From NCBI RefSeq assembly GCF_018141525.1, contig NZ_CP064655.1, forward strand, positions 2,574,501-2,638,500: a stretch of DNA of 64,000 bases, read 5' to 3'. The notes below the pieces were generated by a model that saw nothing but the letters and a program-made list of their open reading frames with translations, made no database searches and was not told the origin of the DNA. Shown here one piece after another: positions 41,152 to 49,624 of this stretch; within the stretch, counting starts at the first letter, position 1; each line of letters begins with the position of its first letter. The position numbers were made by a program, and so were the translations under genes. This stretch comes from Miltoncostaea marina. GTDB taxonomy: Bacteria > Actinomycetota > Thermoleophilia > Miltoncostaeales > Miltoncostaeaceae.

Positions 41152-41547
41152 ATGAGCACCCTGCCACCTCAGCGCCGCCAGGCGGGGGGCGCGGGCGGCG
41201 GCCCCGGCGGCCGGCCGGCCCGGACCAACCTGAGCCCTCGCGAGGGGGCCGAGGAGGCCGAGCGCCGCACCGGGCTCCCGACCTTCCACGCCGGCCAGCG
41301 CGTCCAGGGCATGTTCGGCTGCGTGGCCTGCCAGTTCCAGATCCGCAACCGCGGCCCGCTGCCCACCTGCCCCCAGTGCGGCGAGATCATCTGGGCCTAC
41401 CTCGAGGGCGGGCCGCGGCCCGTGCCCGAGGGCGAGGACGCGGCGGCGCCGCCGGCCGCCGCCCAGGGTGAGGCGCCCTCGGTCGCCGAGGGCGTGAAGA
41501 TCGACGCGCCGCAGGTGAAGGTCGAGAGCGTCAAGCTCGAGCCCTGA
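41152..41547 (+). CDS. Zinc-ribbon protein, 131 aa
   Basis: A disordered N-terminus (Gly/Arg-rich) leads to GMFGCVACQFQIRN and LPTCPQCGEIIWAY: a CxxC-x(14)-CxxC ribbon of the type that follows aromatic turns in rubredoxin-like proteins. An Ala/Pro/Glu tail ends it. Function unknown. ATG 41152 has GGGAGG upstream. It is divergent from nadE. A hairpin (41553-41599) follows. Confidence 0.65.
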   Translation: MSTLPPQRRQAGGAGGGPGGRPARTNLSPREGAEEAERRTGLPTFHAGQRVQGMFGCVACQFQIRNRGPLPTCPQCGEIIWAYLEGGPRPVPEGEDAAAPPAAAQGEAPSVAEGVKIDAPQVKVESVKLEP

Positions 41548-41552
41548 CGGCC

Positions 41553-41599
41553 GATCCGTGCGGGGCGGCGGGCGCCCGGGCCCGCGCCCCACACGGATC
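41553..41599 (+). terminator. Long hairpin after the zinc-ribbon gene
   Basis: GATCCGTG (41553-41560) pairs with CACGGATC (41592-41599), then GGGG (41562-41565) with CCCC (41587-41590), enclosing a GC-rich apical stem. Likely terminator. Confidence 0.55.
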
Positions 41600-41720
41600 C
41601 CTGACGGCGGAGCAACAGATCGCTAACCCTTCCACCCTGCGGTGGACCATTCCCATCGCCGACCATGTGACGGCACGGGCGGCGCACAGGGCGCCGCCGT
41701 GCCCCCACCCCGGAGACGAT

Positions 41721-42212
41721 GTGACCCGCCGCGCCCTGGCGGCCCTGGCCGCGCTGCTGCTCGCCCTCCCCGCCGGCGCGCTCGCGCGCGGGCCCGGCGA
41801 GGGCGCCGACCGGCGCGAGGCGGAGCGGGGGCGGGTGCCCTCGGCGCAGCTCGCCGCCGCGGGCTCGGGGACGATGACCATCACGGGCCGCCTGGCGATC
41901 GCCGGCCACATCCCGGGCGGCGGCACGGTCACCATCCAGGACAAGGCCGGGGACGCGGTCGCGCGCCTCGCCGGCGAGCGGGTGCGGCTGCGCAGGGGCA
42001 CGGCCCGGGTGCGCGACGCGTCCGGGCTGCTGTTCGTGGCCGGCTCGAGGCTCACCGTCCGGGTGACCGGCGCGCGGCTGTCGTTCTCCATCGCCGGGCA
42101 CGGCCGCGCCCGCCTGCGCGGCAAGGGCGTGTACCGCCTCAACGGCGGGCCGGAGCGCGGCTGGCCGCGCGGCTGGATCGCGCTCGCGCCGGCGGGCCGG
42201 CGCGGCCGCTGA
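41721..42212 (+). CDS. Secreted beta-rich protein of unknown function, 163 aa
   Basis: Signal peptide VTRRALAALAALLLALPAGA (GTG 41721) then a mature region with TMTITGRLAIAGHIPGGGTV, TIQDKAGDAVARLAGERVRL and LLFVAGSRLTVRVTGARLSF, regularly alternating beta-strand pattern with small Gly turns. No enzyme motif; looks like an extracytoplasmic beta-sandwich. GGAG sits 6 nt upstream of the GTG. It lies upstream of the two-component system, perhaps its input or target (inference). Confidence 0.65.
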   Translation: MTRRALAALAALLLALPAGALARGPGEGADRREAERGRVPSAQLAAAGSGTMTITGRLAIAGHIPGGGTVTIQDKAGDAVARLAGERVRLRRGTARVRDASGLLFVAGSRLTVRVTGARLSFSIAGHGRARLRGKGVYRLNGGPERGWPRGWIALAPAGRRGR

Positions 42213-42274
42213 GGGCGCCGGCCGCGCGCGAGGCGGTGGACCGGGCCGGACGGCGCCACTACCATCCGGCGCCG

Positions 42275-42979
42275 ATGGCACCCGACGACCGCCAGCGGGT
42301 CCTGATCGTCGAGGACGAGCCCAACATCGCCTCGTTCGCGCGCATGTACCTGGAGGCCGCGGGCTTCGCGGTGACCGTGGCCGCGCGCGGCGACGAGGGC
42401 CTCCGGATGGCCGAGGCCGACCCGCCGCCGGACCTGATCGTGCTCGACCTGATGCTGCCCGGCATGGACGGCTACGAGATCACGCGGCGCCTGCGCCAGG
42501 ACGGCCACACGCCGATCATCATGCTCACCGCCCGCGACGACGCGGTCGACACGGTGGTGGGCCTCGAGCTCGGCGCCGACGACTACATCACGAAGCCCTT
42601 CAACCCGCGCGAGCTGGTGGCGCGGGCGCGGGCCGTGCTGCGGCGCGCCGAGGCGCGCCCCGCGGGCCCCGCGACGCCCGCCGCCGCGACCATCGAGGCC
42701 GGCCCCCTGCGGATCGACGTCGGCGGCCGCGAGGTGGCGGTCGACGGCGAGGACGTGCCGCTGACGCCGAAGGAGTTCGACCTCCTGGTGACGCTCATCG
42801 AGAACCGCGGCCTGGTGCTGACCCGCGAGCAGCTGCTCGAGCGCGTCTGGGGCTTCACCTTCCTCGGCGACTCGCGGACGATCGACGTGCACGTGCGCCA
42901 GCTGCGCCGCAAGCTCGGCGACGCGTGCCCCATCCAGACGGTGTGGGGCACCGGCTACAAGGTGCCCGCCAAGCGGTGA
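42275..42979 (+). CDS. OmpR/PhoB-family response regulator
   Basis: 234 aa. The receiver domain starts VLIVEDEPNIASFARMY (acidic pair), with phospho-acceptor Asp58 in LIVLDLMLPGMDGYEI, T in MLTARDDAVDTVV and K in YITKPFNPRELV. The C-terminal winged helix: LTPKEFDLLVTLIENRGLVL, then REQLLERVWGFTFLGDSRTI and DVHVRQLRRKLG. ATG 42275 is 9 nt after a TACCAT box, so the message is nearly leaderless. The kinase gene overlaps its stop (GTGA). Confidence 0.95.
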   Translation: MAPDDRQRVLIVEDEPNIASFARMYLEAAGFAVTVAARGDEGLRMAEADPPPDLIVLDLMLPGMDGYEITRRLRQDGHTPIIMLTARDDAVDTVVGLELGADDYITKPFNPRELVARARAVLRRAEARPAGPATPAAATIEAGPLRIDVGGREVAVDGEDVPLTPKEFDLLVTLIENRGLVLTREQLLERVWGFTFLGDSRTIDVHVRQLRRKLGDACPIQTVWGTGYKVPAKR

Positions 42980-44427
42980 GCCGCTGGCGCGCGCCGCGCC
43001 CGTGGCGCACGCTGCGCGGCCGGCTCGTGCTCGGCGCGGCGGTCGGCCTGACCGTCGCGGCGGTGGTCTTCGCCGCCGTCGGGGGCGGCCTCATCCGGGC
43101 CCAGTCGCAGGTGGTCGCGCGGGCCGAGCTCGACCGCCAGGCCCGCGCCCTGGCGGGCCTGGTCTCGACCCAGTACGAGCGCCAGGTGGCCGACGGACGC
43201 GAGTTCACCTTCTACCAGCCCGCCGCGCTCGAGGCGCTCGTGGGCGCCCGCACGCGCCTCTACTACACCGGCCTGGCGCTGACGCCCGGCTCCGACCGGC
43301 CCACGGCCGACATCCCGTCGGTGGCGGCCGAGGAGATCGACTACGGCGAGCTCGAGCGCGAGGGCGTGCAGCGCATCGACTTCCGCCTGGGCGACGGGCC
43401 GCAGCTCGAGGCCTCGGCGGCGCCGGTCTACCTGGGCGACGAGATCGTGGGCGCGATCCTGCTGGCCCGCCCCCCCGGCCAGCTCGCGTCGGCCTGGCCC
43501 GACGTGGCCGGCCGGGTGATCGGCGCGGCGGGCATCGGGCTGGGCGTCGCGCTGCTCCTCTCGCTGCTGATGACCACCCGCATCACCCGCCCGCTCACCG
43601 CCATGCAGGCCGCCACGCACCGGGTGGCGGGCGGCGATCTGCGCACGGAGCTCGGCCCCACCGGCACCCAGGAGCTCGACGAGCTGGCCGCCGACTTCAA
43701 CCGGATGGTGCGGCGGCTCGCCGAGCGCGAGGGCGAGACGCGCGACTTCCTGATGCGCGTCACCCACGACCTGCGCACACCGCTCACCGCCATCCGCGGC
43801 CACACCGCGGCGCTCGTCGACGGCGTCGTGCCCGAGGGCGAGGCGCCGCGCTCCCTGGCCGCCATCGCGAGCGAGGCCGGGCGGCTGGACGCGCTCGTCT
43901 CCGACCTGCTCGATCTGGCCCGCCTCGACGCGCGCCACTTCGCGCTCGACCTGGGCCGGGTGGAGCCCGCCGGCGTGCTGCGGCGCGCCGTCGAGGCGAT
44001 GCGCCCCGCGGCGGCGGCCGGCGGCGTGGAGCTGACCTGCGAGCTGGGCGGGATGGCGCCCGTCGTGACCGACGCCTCCCGGGTGCAGCGGATCGTCGGC
44101 AACCTGCTCGAGAACGCGATCCACTGGACGCCCCGCGGCGGCGCGGTGCGGCTGGAGGGCGCCGCGCGGCCGGGCGGGGGCTTCACGGCGGCGGTCTGCG
44201 ACACGGGCCCCGGGGTGCCCGCGGGGGACCGCGAGCGCATCTTCGAGCCGTTCCAGTCGCGCGAGACACCGTCGGGGCGGCGCGGCAGCGGCCTGGGCCT
44301 GGCGATCAGCCGCCAGCTCGCCCGGGCGCTCGGCGGCGACGTGCGGGTGGAGGCCCACGAGGGCGCCGGCAGCCGGTTCGTGCTCGAGGTGCCCGCGCGC
44401 GCCCCGCGCGGCCCGGGCCGCCCCTGA
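42976..44427 (+). CDS. Sensor histidine kinase
   Basis: 483 aa. TM1 (about 14-38), a periplasmic domain, TM2 (about 173-197), HAMP (TTRITRPLTAMQAATHRVAG), HisKA with the phospho-accepting His264 in VTHDLRTPLTAIRGHTAAL, and HATPase with NLLENAIHWTPRGG (N), DTGPGVPAG (G1) and GSGLGLAISRQLARALGG (G2). It is the partner of the response regulator at 42275. Ligand unknown; the periplasmic domain is not a recognised sensor. Confidence 0.95.
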   Translation: MSRWRAPRPWRTLRGRLVLGAAVGLTVAAVVFAAVGGGLIRAQSQVVARAELDRQARALAGLVSTQYERQVADGREFTFYQPAALEALVGARTRLYYTGLALTPGSDRPTADIPSVAAEEIDYGELEREGVQRIDFRLGDGPQLEASAAPVYLGDEIVGAILLARPPGQLASAWPDVAGRVIGAAGIGLGVALLLSLLMTTRITRPLTAMQAATHRVAGGDLRTELGPTGTQELDELAADFNRMVRRLAEREGETRDFLMRVTHDLRTPLTAIRGHTAALVDGVVPEGEAPRSLAAIASEAGRLDALVSDLLDLARLDARHFALDLGRVEPAGVLRRAVEAMRPAAAAGGVELTCELGGMAPVVTDASRVQRIVGNLLENAIHWTPRGGAVRLEGAARPGGGFTAAVCDTGPGVPAGDRERIFEPFQSRETPSGRRGSGLGLAISRQLARALGGDVRVEAHEGAGSRFVLEVPARAPRGPGRP

Positions 44428-44432
44428 GACGC

Positions 44433-44470
44433 GCCGGGCGCCGGCGACCCGGGGGTCGCCGGCGCCCGGC
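44433..44470. terminator. Very stable hairpin between convergent genes
   Basis: An 18-bp perfect stem (44433-44450 with 44453-44470) with a 2-nt loop, between the kinase gene and the convergent glnB. Probably a bidirectional terminator. Confidence 0.75.
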
Positions 44471-44496
44471 CGTGCGGGGTCCTGCGGAGGGCCCGC

Positions 44497-44862
44497 CTAG
44501 GCGGTGGCCTCCTCGGGGTGCGGGGCGAGGACCACGTCCCCGCGCTCGCCGGTGCGGACCCGGATCGACTCATCGACGGTGAGGACGAAGATCTTCCCGT
44601 CCCCCGGCTCGCCCGTGTGGGCGAGCTCGAGGATGCAGTCGATCGCGCGGTCCAGGTCGGCGTCGTCGACCACCATCTCCAGCTTGAGCTTCGGCCGGAG
44701 GAAGATGGTGGTCTTCGCGCCGCGGTAGCTCTCGGTGAACCCCTTCTGGCGGCCCGAGCCCTTGACCTCCGTGACGCTCATGGAGGGGAGCCCCATGGTC
44801 GCCAGGCGGTCGTGGATGGCCTCGAGCGCCTCGTGCCGGATGAACGCCTCGATCTTCTTCAC
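44497..44862 (-). CDS. glnB: P-II nitrogen regulatory protein lacking Tyr51
   Basis: Senses 2-oxoglutarate and ATP/ADP and controls AmtB and other targets. 121 aa; identity to known GlnB/GlnK is clear: MKKIEAFIRHEALEAIHDRL, TEVKGSGRQKGFTESYRGAK, LKLEMVVDDADLDRAIDCIL, AHTGEPGDGKIFVLTVDESI with the ATP-binding GDGKIF. Residue 51, the Tyr that is uridylylated or adenylylated in most P-II proteins, is Thr (YRGAKT). The T-loop is also altered in the next positions. It follows amtB by 18 nt. Confidence 0.95.
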   Translation of the reverse strand: MKKIEAFIRHEALEAIHDRLATMGLPSMSVTEVKGSGRQKGFTESYRGAKTTIFLRPKLKLEMVVDDADLDRAIDCILELAHTGEPGDGKIFVLTVDESIRVRTGERGDVVLAPHPEEATA

Positions 44863-44880
44863 GGTGCGGTCTCCTTCCCC

Positions 44881-46311
44881 TTACGAGGCGGTCGCGGGCT
44901 TGGTGACCGTCGCCGCGCCGGCCGGCGCGGGGGCCTGCTGGTGCGAGTCGGACTCGGGCTCGGCGCCCTGGACGTCGATGAAGCGCTCCGGGTAGCCGAA
45001 CATCCCGTGCTCGGAGATGTCGAGGCCGGCGAGCTCGTGCTCCTCGGAGACGCGCAGGCCGACCGTGTACTTGATCGCCGCGAAGACGATCAGGCACGCG
45101 ACGAACGTGAAGCCGACGGTGGCCGCGATGCCGTAGAACTGGACCCAGAGCTGCTCGCCGCCGCCGCCGAGGAACAGGCCCTCGCGGGCGCCGGTGCGCT
45201 CGGCCGTCGCGAACAGGCCGATCGCGAGCGTGCCCCAGATGCCGGCCAGGCCGTGGGCCGGCAGGGCGCCGACCGGGTCGTCCACCCGCAGGCGGTCCAC
45301 CGCGACGACGACCGGCGGGACGATCAGGCCGCCGACGAGGCCGATGAGGACGGCCGCCCACGGGTCCACGAAGGCGCACGGGGCGGTGATCGCCACGAGG
45401 CCCGCGATGGCGCCGTTGCCCATCTGCGACACGTCGAGGGTCCTGAACATGATCAGCGAGCCGATGGTGGCGCCGATGACGCCCGCGCCGGCGGCCAGGT
45501 TGGTGTTGACCGCCACGTCGGCGAAGTTGGCGCCGATCGCGCTGAGGAAGGAGGCCGGGTTGAAGCCCATCCAGCCCACCCAGAGGATGATCACGCCGAG
45601 CACCATGAGCGGGATGGAGTGGCCGGGGATCGGGCTCGCCTTGCCGTCGCGGAACTTGCCGATGCGCGGGCCGAGGATGAGCGTGCCGGCGAGGGCCGCG
45701 AGGGCGCCCTGCAGGTGCACGATCGAGGACCCGGCGAAGTCGAGGAAGCCGTCCTCGAAGAGCCAGCCACCACCCCACGTCCAGTGGGCGACGGTCGGGT
45801 AGATCAGGCCGATGTACAGGATCCCGAAGATGACGTACGCGGCGAACTTGGTGCGGTCGAGCATCGTCCCGAACACGATCGCCAGCGAGACGGCGGCGAA
45901 CGTGGCCTGGAAGAAGAACGTCGCCTCGAAGTTGACGGCGTAGCCGGCCAGCGACGAGAAGTCCGTCGCGGGATCGCTCACGTCCATGAACCAGCCGGAC
46001 GAGCCGATGAAGCCGTTCCCGTCGCCGAAGGCGAACGAGAAGCCGACCGCCCAGAAGATGATGAACGTGACGGACAGGTTGATGATGATCTTCGCCATCA
46101 CCGCGCCCGCGTTCTTCATCCGGGACAGGCCGACCTCCAGCATGGCGAAGCCCGCCTGCATGAACAGGACGAGCACTGCACCCAGGAAGACCAGGAGCGT
46201 GTTGATCGCGATGTCCTGATCGGTGGCGTCCTGCGCCGCGGCGAGCGCCGGGATGCCCAGCAGCAACATCGCCGCGAGCACCGGCACGAGCCGGAATGAC
46301 CTCAAACGCAT
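44881..46311 (-). CDS. amtB: Ammonium transporter
   Basis: A 476-aa trimeric channel of the Amt/MEP/Rh family. A signal peptide (1-26) is followed by 11 TMs. The pore His pair is visible (HWTWGGGW, near 168-type, and LPAHGLAGIWG), as are FMQAGFAMLEVGLSRMKNAG, GWMGFNPASFLSAIGANFAD and VAVNTNLAAGAG. The C-terminal cytoplasmic EHGMFGYPE helps bind GlnK. ATG 46311 has AAGGAGAG upstream. It forms an operon with glnB, as in most bacteria. Confidence 0.96.
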   Translation of the reverse strand: MRLRSFRLVPVLAAMLLLGIPALAAAQDATDQDIAINTLLVFLGAVLVLFMQAGFAMLEVGLSRMKNAGAVMAKIIINLSVTFIIFWAVGFSFAFGDGNGFIGSSGWFMDVSDPATDFSSLAGYAVNFEATFFFQATFAAVSLAIVFGTMLDRTKFAAYVIFGILYIGLIYPTVAHWTWGGGWLFEDGFLDFAGSSIVHLQGALAALAGTLILGPRIGKFRDGKASPIPGHSIPLMVLGVIILWVGWMGFNPASFLSAIGANFADVAVNTNLAAGAGVIGATIGSLIMFRTLDVSQMGNGAIAGLVAITAPCAFVDPWAAVLIGLVGGLIVPPVVVAVDRLRVDDPVGALPAHGLAGIWGTLAIGLFATAERTGAREGLFLGGGGEQLWVQFYGIAATVGFTFVACLIVFAAIKYTVGLRVSEEHELAGLDISEHGMFGYPERFIDVQGAEPESDSHQQAPAPAGAATVTKPATAS

Positions 46312-46513
46312 GAGCTCTCCTTGCGCGTCGGGACAGGGCGTGGTTCGGGCCCCTCGTGTCCCGGCCACGCTAGGAGCCGACCGCCGCCAGGGGCTTTGGA
46401 CACAGGGAGCAGCCGCGGCCCCCGCGGTTCGCCCGATGCACAAGGCCCCGGCCGGCGGGCGGCCGCGACGCCCGCCCTTGAGGCCCGTGGGGCGGGCGTG
46501 CAACGGTTCCGCG

Positions 46514-47194
46514 GTGCCGACGCCCGACGACGAGCGCCGCGACGAGAAGCGCCTGCCGGCCGAGCTCTCGCCGCTCACCCTGTTCCTCGCCGCCTTCGGC
46601 TCCGTGGTGGCGACCCTGCTCGTGTCGCGGTTCGGCCTCGCCGGGACGATCACCGGCGCGGCGCTGACGCCCATCGTGATCACCGTCGCCCGCGAGCTCG
46701 CCCGCCGGCCGGCCGAGCGGGTCGCCCGCCTGCCCTCGGAGGTGGTCCGGCTGCCCACCGGCGGCCGCGGCCTGGTCGAGCGCCTGCCGCAGGTGCGCCC
46801 GAAGGTGATCGCCGCCACCGCGGCCGCCGCCTTCGCCATCGCGGTCGCCGTCTTCACCGTCCCCGACCTGATCGCCGGCGAGTCCGTCGTCGCCGACCGC
46901 CCCTCGACCTTCTTCAGCGGCGGCGGGCGCGGCGGAGGCGGCGAGGCCCCGGCGACCACCACGACCACCACCACCACGCCCGCCGGCACGATCACCGCTC
47001 CGGCCGAGACGGTCGAGGCGCCGGCCACGACGGCGCCCGACACCACGACCGCGCCGGCGACCACCGCTCCGCCGGCCACGACGCCCGCCCCGCCGGCGCC
47101 CGCGCCGACGCCGGCGCCCGAGGCCCCCGTCGCGCCCGCGCCCGTCCCGGCCACCACCGCCCCCGCCGTCCCCCCGCCCACCCCGGCCCCCTGA
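46514..47194 (+). CDS. Membrane protein with Thr/Pro-rich extracellular tail, 226 aa
   Basis: Not recognised. Two TMs (about 20-45 LSPLTLFLAAFGSVVATLLV and 97-117 VIAATAAAAFAIAVAVFTVP) with a charged middle. A long low-complexity Thr/Pro/Ala tail (about 150-226, beginning ATTTTTTTT) is typical of wall-exposed proteins. GTG 46514 fits a short acidic N-terminus. It is divergent from amtB. The 202-nt gap before it shows no other feature. Confidence 0.6.
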   Translation: MPTPDDERRDEKRLPAELSPLTLFLAAFGSVVATLLVSRFGLAGTITGAALTPIVITVARELARRPAERVARLPSEVVRLPTGGRGLVERLPQVRPKVIAATAAAAFAIAVAVFTVPDLIAGESVVADRPSTFFSGGGRGGGGEAPATTTTTTTTPAGTITAPAETVEAPATTAPDTTTAPATTAPPATTPAPPAPAPTPAPEAPVAPAPVPATTAPAVPPPTPAP

Positions 47195-47288
47195 ACGCGC
47201 GGCCGGGTCGCGGGGTCGCGGCCGGTGGCCCGATCGCCCCCGGCGCCGTGCCCATCCGGGGCGCCAGGGATCCCGTCGCCGGGTGACG

Positions 47289-47465
47289 CCCAAGTGGACC
47301 TCGGCGCCGGGTCCATTCGGCGCGATCGGCCGCCCCGGGCAGACCGCGGGCACATGTCCAAGTGGACCTCGGCGCCGGGTCCATTCGGGACGACCGGCCG
47401 CCCCGGGGCGCACCGCGGGCCCATGTCCAAGTGGACGTCGGCGCCGGGTCCATTCGGACCATGAC
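47289..47465. repeat. Three tandem copies of a 68-69-bp repeat, family member B
   Basis: Each unit holds CCAAGTGGACCTCGGCGCCG followed by GGTCCATTCGG, then a variable GC-rich middle and ATG. Units begin near 47290, 47358 and 47427 (periods of 68 and 69). The unit itself is conserved, not just a short core, so it is not a CRISPR array. Confidence 0.85.
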
Positions 47466-47510
47466 GGCGCCGAGGGTCGGATCGCCTGCGATCCACCCCC
47501 CGTGCCCGCC

Positions 47511-47539
47511 TTGACTCGATGCTCGGACGTCCGAATACT
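47511..47539 (+). promoter_or_regulatory. Promoter of the acyl-CoA dehydrogenase gene
   Basis: TTGACT (47511-47516), 17-nt spacer, AATACT (47534-47539), 28 nt before the GTG start. The spacer holds the palindrome CGGACGTCCG (47524-47533), a plausible operator for a TetR-type regulator of fatty-acid genes. Confidence 0.65.
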
Positions 47540-47567
47540 GGACTCCCAACGATCCTGGAGAGCACCC

Positions 47568-48728
47568 GTGAGCACCGCCGCGCCGCCCGAGCTGGACGCG
47601 ACCCACCGTGAGATCCAGGGCCTCGCCCGCGAGTTCGCCCGGGGCGAGATCGCGCCCCACGCCGAGCGCTGGAACCGCGAGCACCACGTGCCCGTGGAGG
47701 CCCTCCGCCGCATGGGCGAGCTCGGCTTCCTCGGCGTGATCATCCCCGAGGAGTACGGCGGCGCCGGGCTCGACTACACGTGCCTCGCGCTCGTCATCGA
47801 GGAGATCGCCGCCGTCGACGCCGGGACGTCGGTCGGGGTCGCCGCCCAGAACTCGCTCGGAGCGTCGCCGATCGTGGCGCACGGCACCGAGGAGCAGCGG
47901 GCCCGCCTGCTGCCGCCGCTCGCCTCCGGGGAGCGCTTCGCCGCCTACGCGCTCACCGAGCCCGACGCCGGCTCGGACGCCGCCGGCCTGCGCACCAGCG
48001 CGACGCGGGACGGCGACCACTGGGTCGTGCGCGGCTCGAAGCAGTGGATCACGAACGGCGGCTTCGCCGACCTGTTCGTCCTGTTCGCCCGCACCGGCGG
48101 GCCCGGGGCGCGGGGCGTGTCGGCGTTCGTGGCCGAGCGCGGCGATGGCTTCACGGTCGGCCGCGAGATGCCCAAGATGGGCCTCCACACCTCGTCGACG
48201 GTCGAGCTGGCCTTCGACGGGTACCGCTTGCCGGCGGACGCGATGCTGGCCGACGAGGGCGCCGGCATGAAGGTCGCCTTCTCGACCCTCGACTCCGGCC
48301 GGGTGATCATCGCCGCCCAGGCCTGCGGCATCGCCCGGGCCGCCCTCGAGACGGCCGTCGACTACGCCCGCGAGCGCACCGCGTTCGGCGGCCCCATCGG
48401 CCGCTTCCAGGGCGTTCAGTTCCCCCTCGCGGAGATCGCCGCCCGGCTCGACGCGGCCCGCCTGCTCACCCTGCACGCCGCCCGCCTGCGGGACGCGGGC
48501 CGGCCGCACACGGCCGTCGGGGCGAAGGCCAAGCTCGTCGCCTCCCAGGTGGCCGTGGACGCGGCGAACGCCTGCGTGCAGACGCTCGGCGGCTACGGCT
48601 ACTCGGCGGAGTACCCGGCCGAGCGCTACTACCGCGACGCCAAGATCACCCAGATCTACGAGGGCACGAGCGAGATCCAGCGCCTGGTGATCGCCCGCGA
48701 CCTGCTCGGCGAGGCCGCCCGGGGGTGA
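47568..48728 (+). CDS. Acyl-CoA dehydrogenase
   Basis: FAD enzyme of beta-oxidation or short-chain acyl-CoA oxidation. 386 aa. N-terminal helices (LDATHREIQGLAREFARGEI), EEYGGAGLDYTCLALVIEEI, YALTEPDAGSDAAGL (the family signature), NGGFADLFVLFARTGG, ERTAFGGPIGRFQGVQFPLA and the C-terminal YRDAKITQIYEGTSEIQRLV with the catalytic-base Glu in EGT. GTG 47568. It is monocistronic, with its own -35/-10 promoter. Confidence 0.95.
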   Translation: MSTAAPPELDATHREIQGLAREFARGEIAPHAERWNREHHVPVEALRRMGELGFLGVIIPEEYGGAGLDYTCLALVIEEIAAVDAGTSVGVAAQNSLGASPIVAHGTEEQRARLLPPLASGERFAAYALTEPDAGSDAAGLRTSATRDGDHWVVRGSKQWITNGGFADLFVLFARTGGPGARGVSAFVAERGDGFTVGREMPKMGLHTSSTVELAFDGYRLPADAMLADEGAGMKVAFSTLDSGRVIIAAQACGIARAALETAVDYARERTAFGGPIGRFQGVQFPLAEIAARLDAARLLTLHAARLRDAGRPHTAVGAKAKLVASQVAVDAANACVQTLGGYGYSAEYPAERYYRDAKITQIYEGTSEIQRLVIARDLLGEAARG

Positions 48729-48813
48729 GCGCCGGGCGGCACGCCGTCGGGCGCCGGTCGCCGGCGTGGCGTCGAGGCGCCGCCGGCCGCGCGCCGTGCG
48801 AGGTCGCCGCCGG

Positions 48814-49575
48814 TCAGCCGGGCGCAGCCAGGAGCGTCGCCGCCCGGTTGAGCAGGCGGGCCGCCTCGTCCGGCACGCCGGCCGCCAGGTACCAGGCGCC
48901 CGCGTCGGCCGCGGCGAGCGCGCGCCAGGCGCTCACCCGCCGGCCCATCGCCGGGTCGCCGTAGCCGGCGAGGACGGCGGCGAGGTCGGCGTCGTCGAGC
49001 CCGTTGATCTCCGCCAGGTAGGCGAGCTCCTCGGCGGGGTCGCCCATGCGCCAGAACTCCCAGTCGACCAGCCCGGGGCCATCCGGCCCCCACACCACGT
49101 TGGCGGCCACCAGGTCGCCGTGGAGCATGCGGAACGGACGGGCGTGGTCCCCCTCCCCGTCCCCCGCGGCCGGCCCCGCCGCGACGCGGCGCCCGAGCCC
49201 CTCCCAGGCGGTCCCGCCGAGCGCGCGCTCGGCGTCGTCGGCGCGCATCGCGCGGTACTCGGCCGCCGAGCGCGCGGGGCGCGGCCACCATGGCAGCCCG
49301 CCCTCGCGCGCCGCCCGCATGCCGTGCAGCTCCGCGAGCAGCGCGCCCAGCCGCCCGAGGTCCGCGGCGCCCGCGCCCGCGAGCGGCCGCGGCGCCCCCG
49401 GCAGCCGCGTGGACACCAGCACCCCCGGCGCGTGCCGCACGGGCCGCGGGGCGCGCGGCCACCCGTCCAGCAGGCGCAGCGCCCCGGCCTCGCGGTCCAG
49501 GGCGGCCGGGTCGCCGCGCTTCTCCACGAGCGGCGGATCGCCGCCCAGCTCGCGCACCGTGAAGCGGTCCGACAC
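48814..49575 (-). CDS. Aminoglycoside phosphotransferase-like (APH) family protein
   Basis: A small-molecule kinase fold, 253 aa. The catalytic loop MLHGDLVAANVVWG (HGD-x(4)-N) and LVDWEFWRMGDPAEELAYLA (the DFG-equivalent DWE) are intact. The N-lobe is compact, beginning VSDRFTVRELGGDPPLVEKR. The substrate is unknown (choline, macrolide, homoserine or fructosamine are possible). GTG 49575, 49 nt from the divergent pyruvate-kinase relic. Confidence 0.85.
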   Translation of the reverse strand: MSDRFTVRELGGDPPLVEKRGDPAALDREAGALRLLDGWPRAPRPVRHAPGVLVSTRLPGAPRPLAGAGAADLGRLGALLAELHGMRAAREGGLPWWPRPARSAAEYRAMRADDAERALGGTAWEGLGRRVAAGPAAGDGEGDHARPFRMLHGDLVAANVVWGPDGPGLVDWEFWRMGDPAEELAYLAEINGLDDADLAAVLAGYGDPAMGRRVSAWRALAAADAGAWYLAAGVPDEAARLLNRAATLLAAPG

Positions 49576-49624
49576 ACCCGGAACCTAGACCGCGCGCCGG
49601 GGGCTGACTACGGTTCGCCTCCGG

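Larger units (their letters stand above)
47195..47567. other. Gene-free 373 nt holding a tandem repeat and a promoter
   Basis: No coding frame is credible. The central part (47289-47465) is three copies of a 68-69-bp repeat; the right part (47511-47539) is a promoter with a palindromic spacer for the acyl-CoA dehydrogenase gene. Confidence 0.7.

Noticed and set aside
47289-47465. Possible CRISPR array
   Set aside because: The whole 68-69-bp unit is conserved between copies, with no unique spacers, and there are no cas genes.
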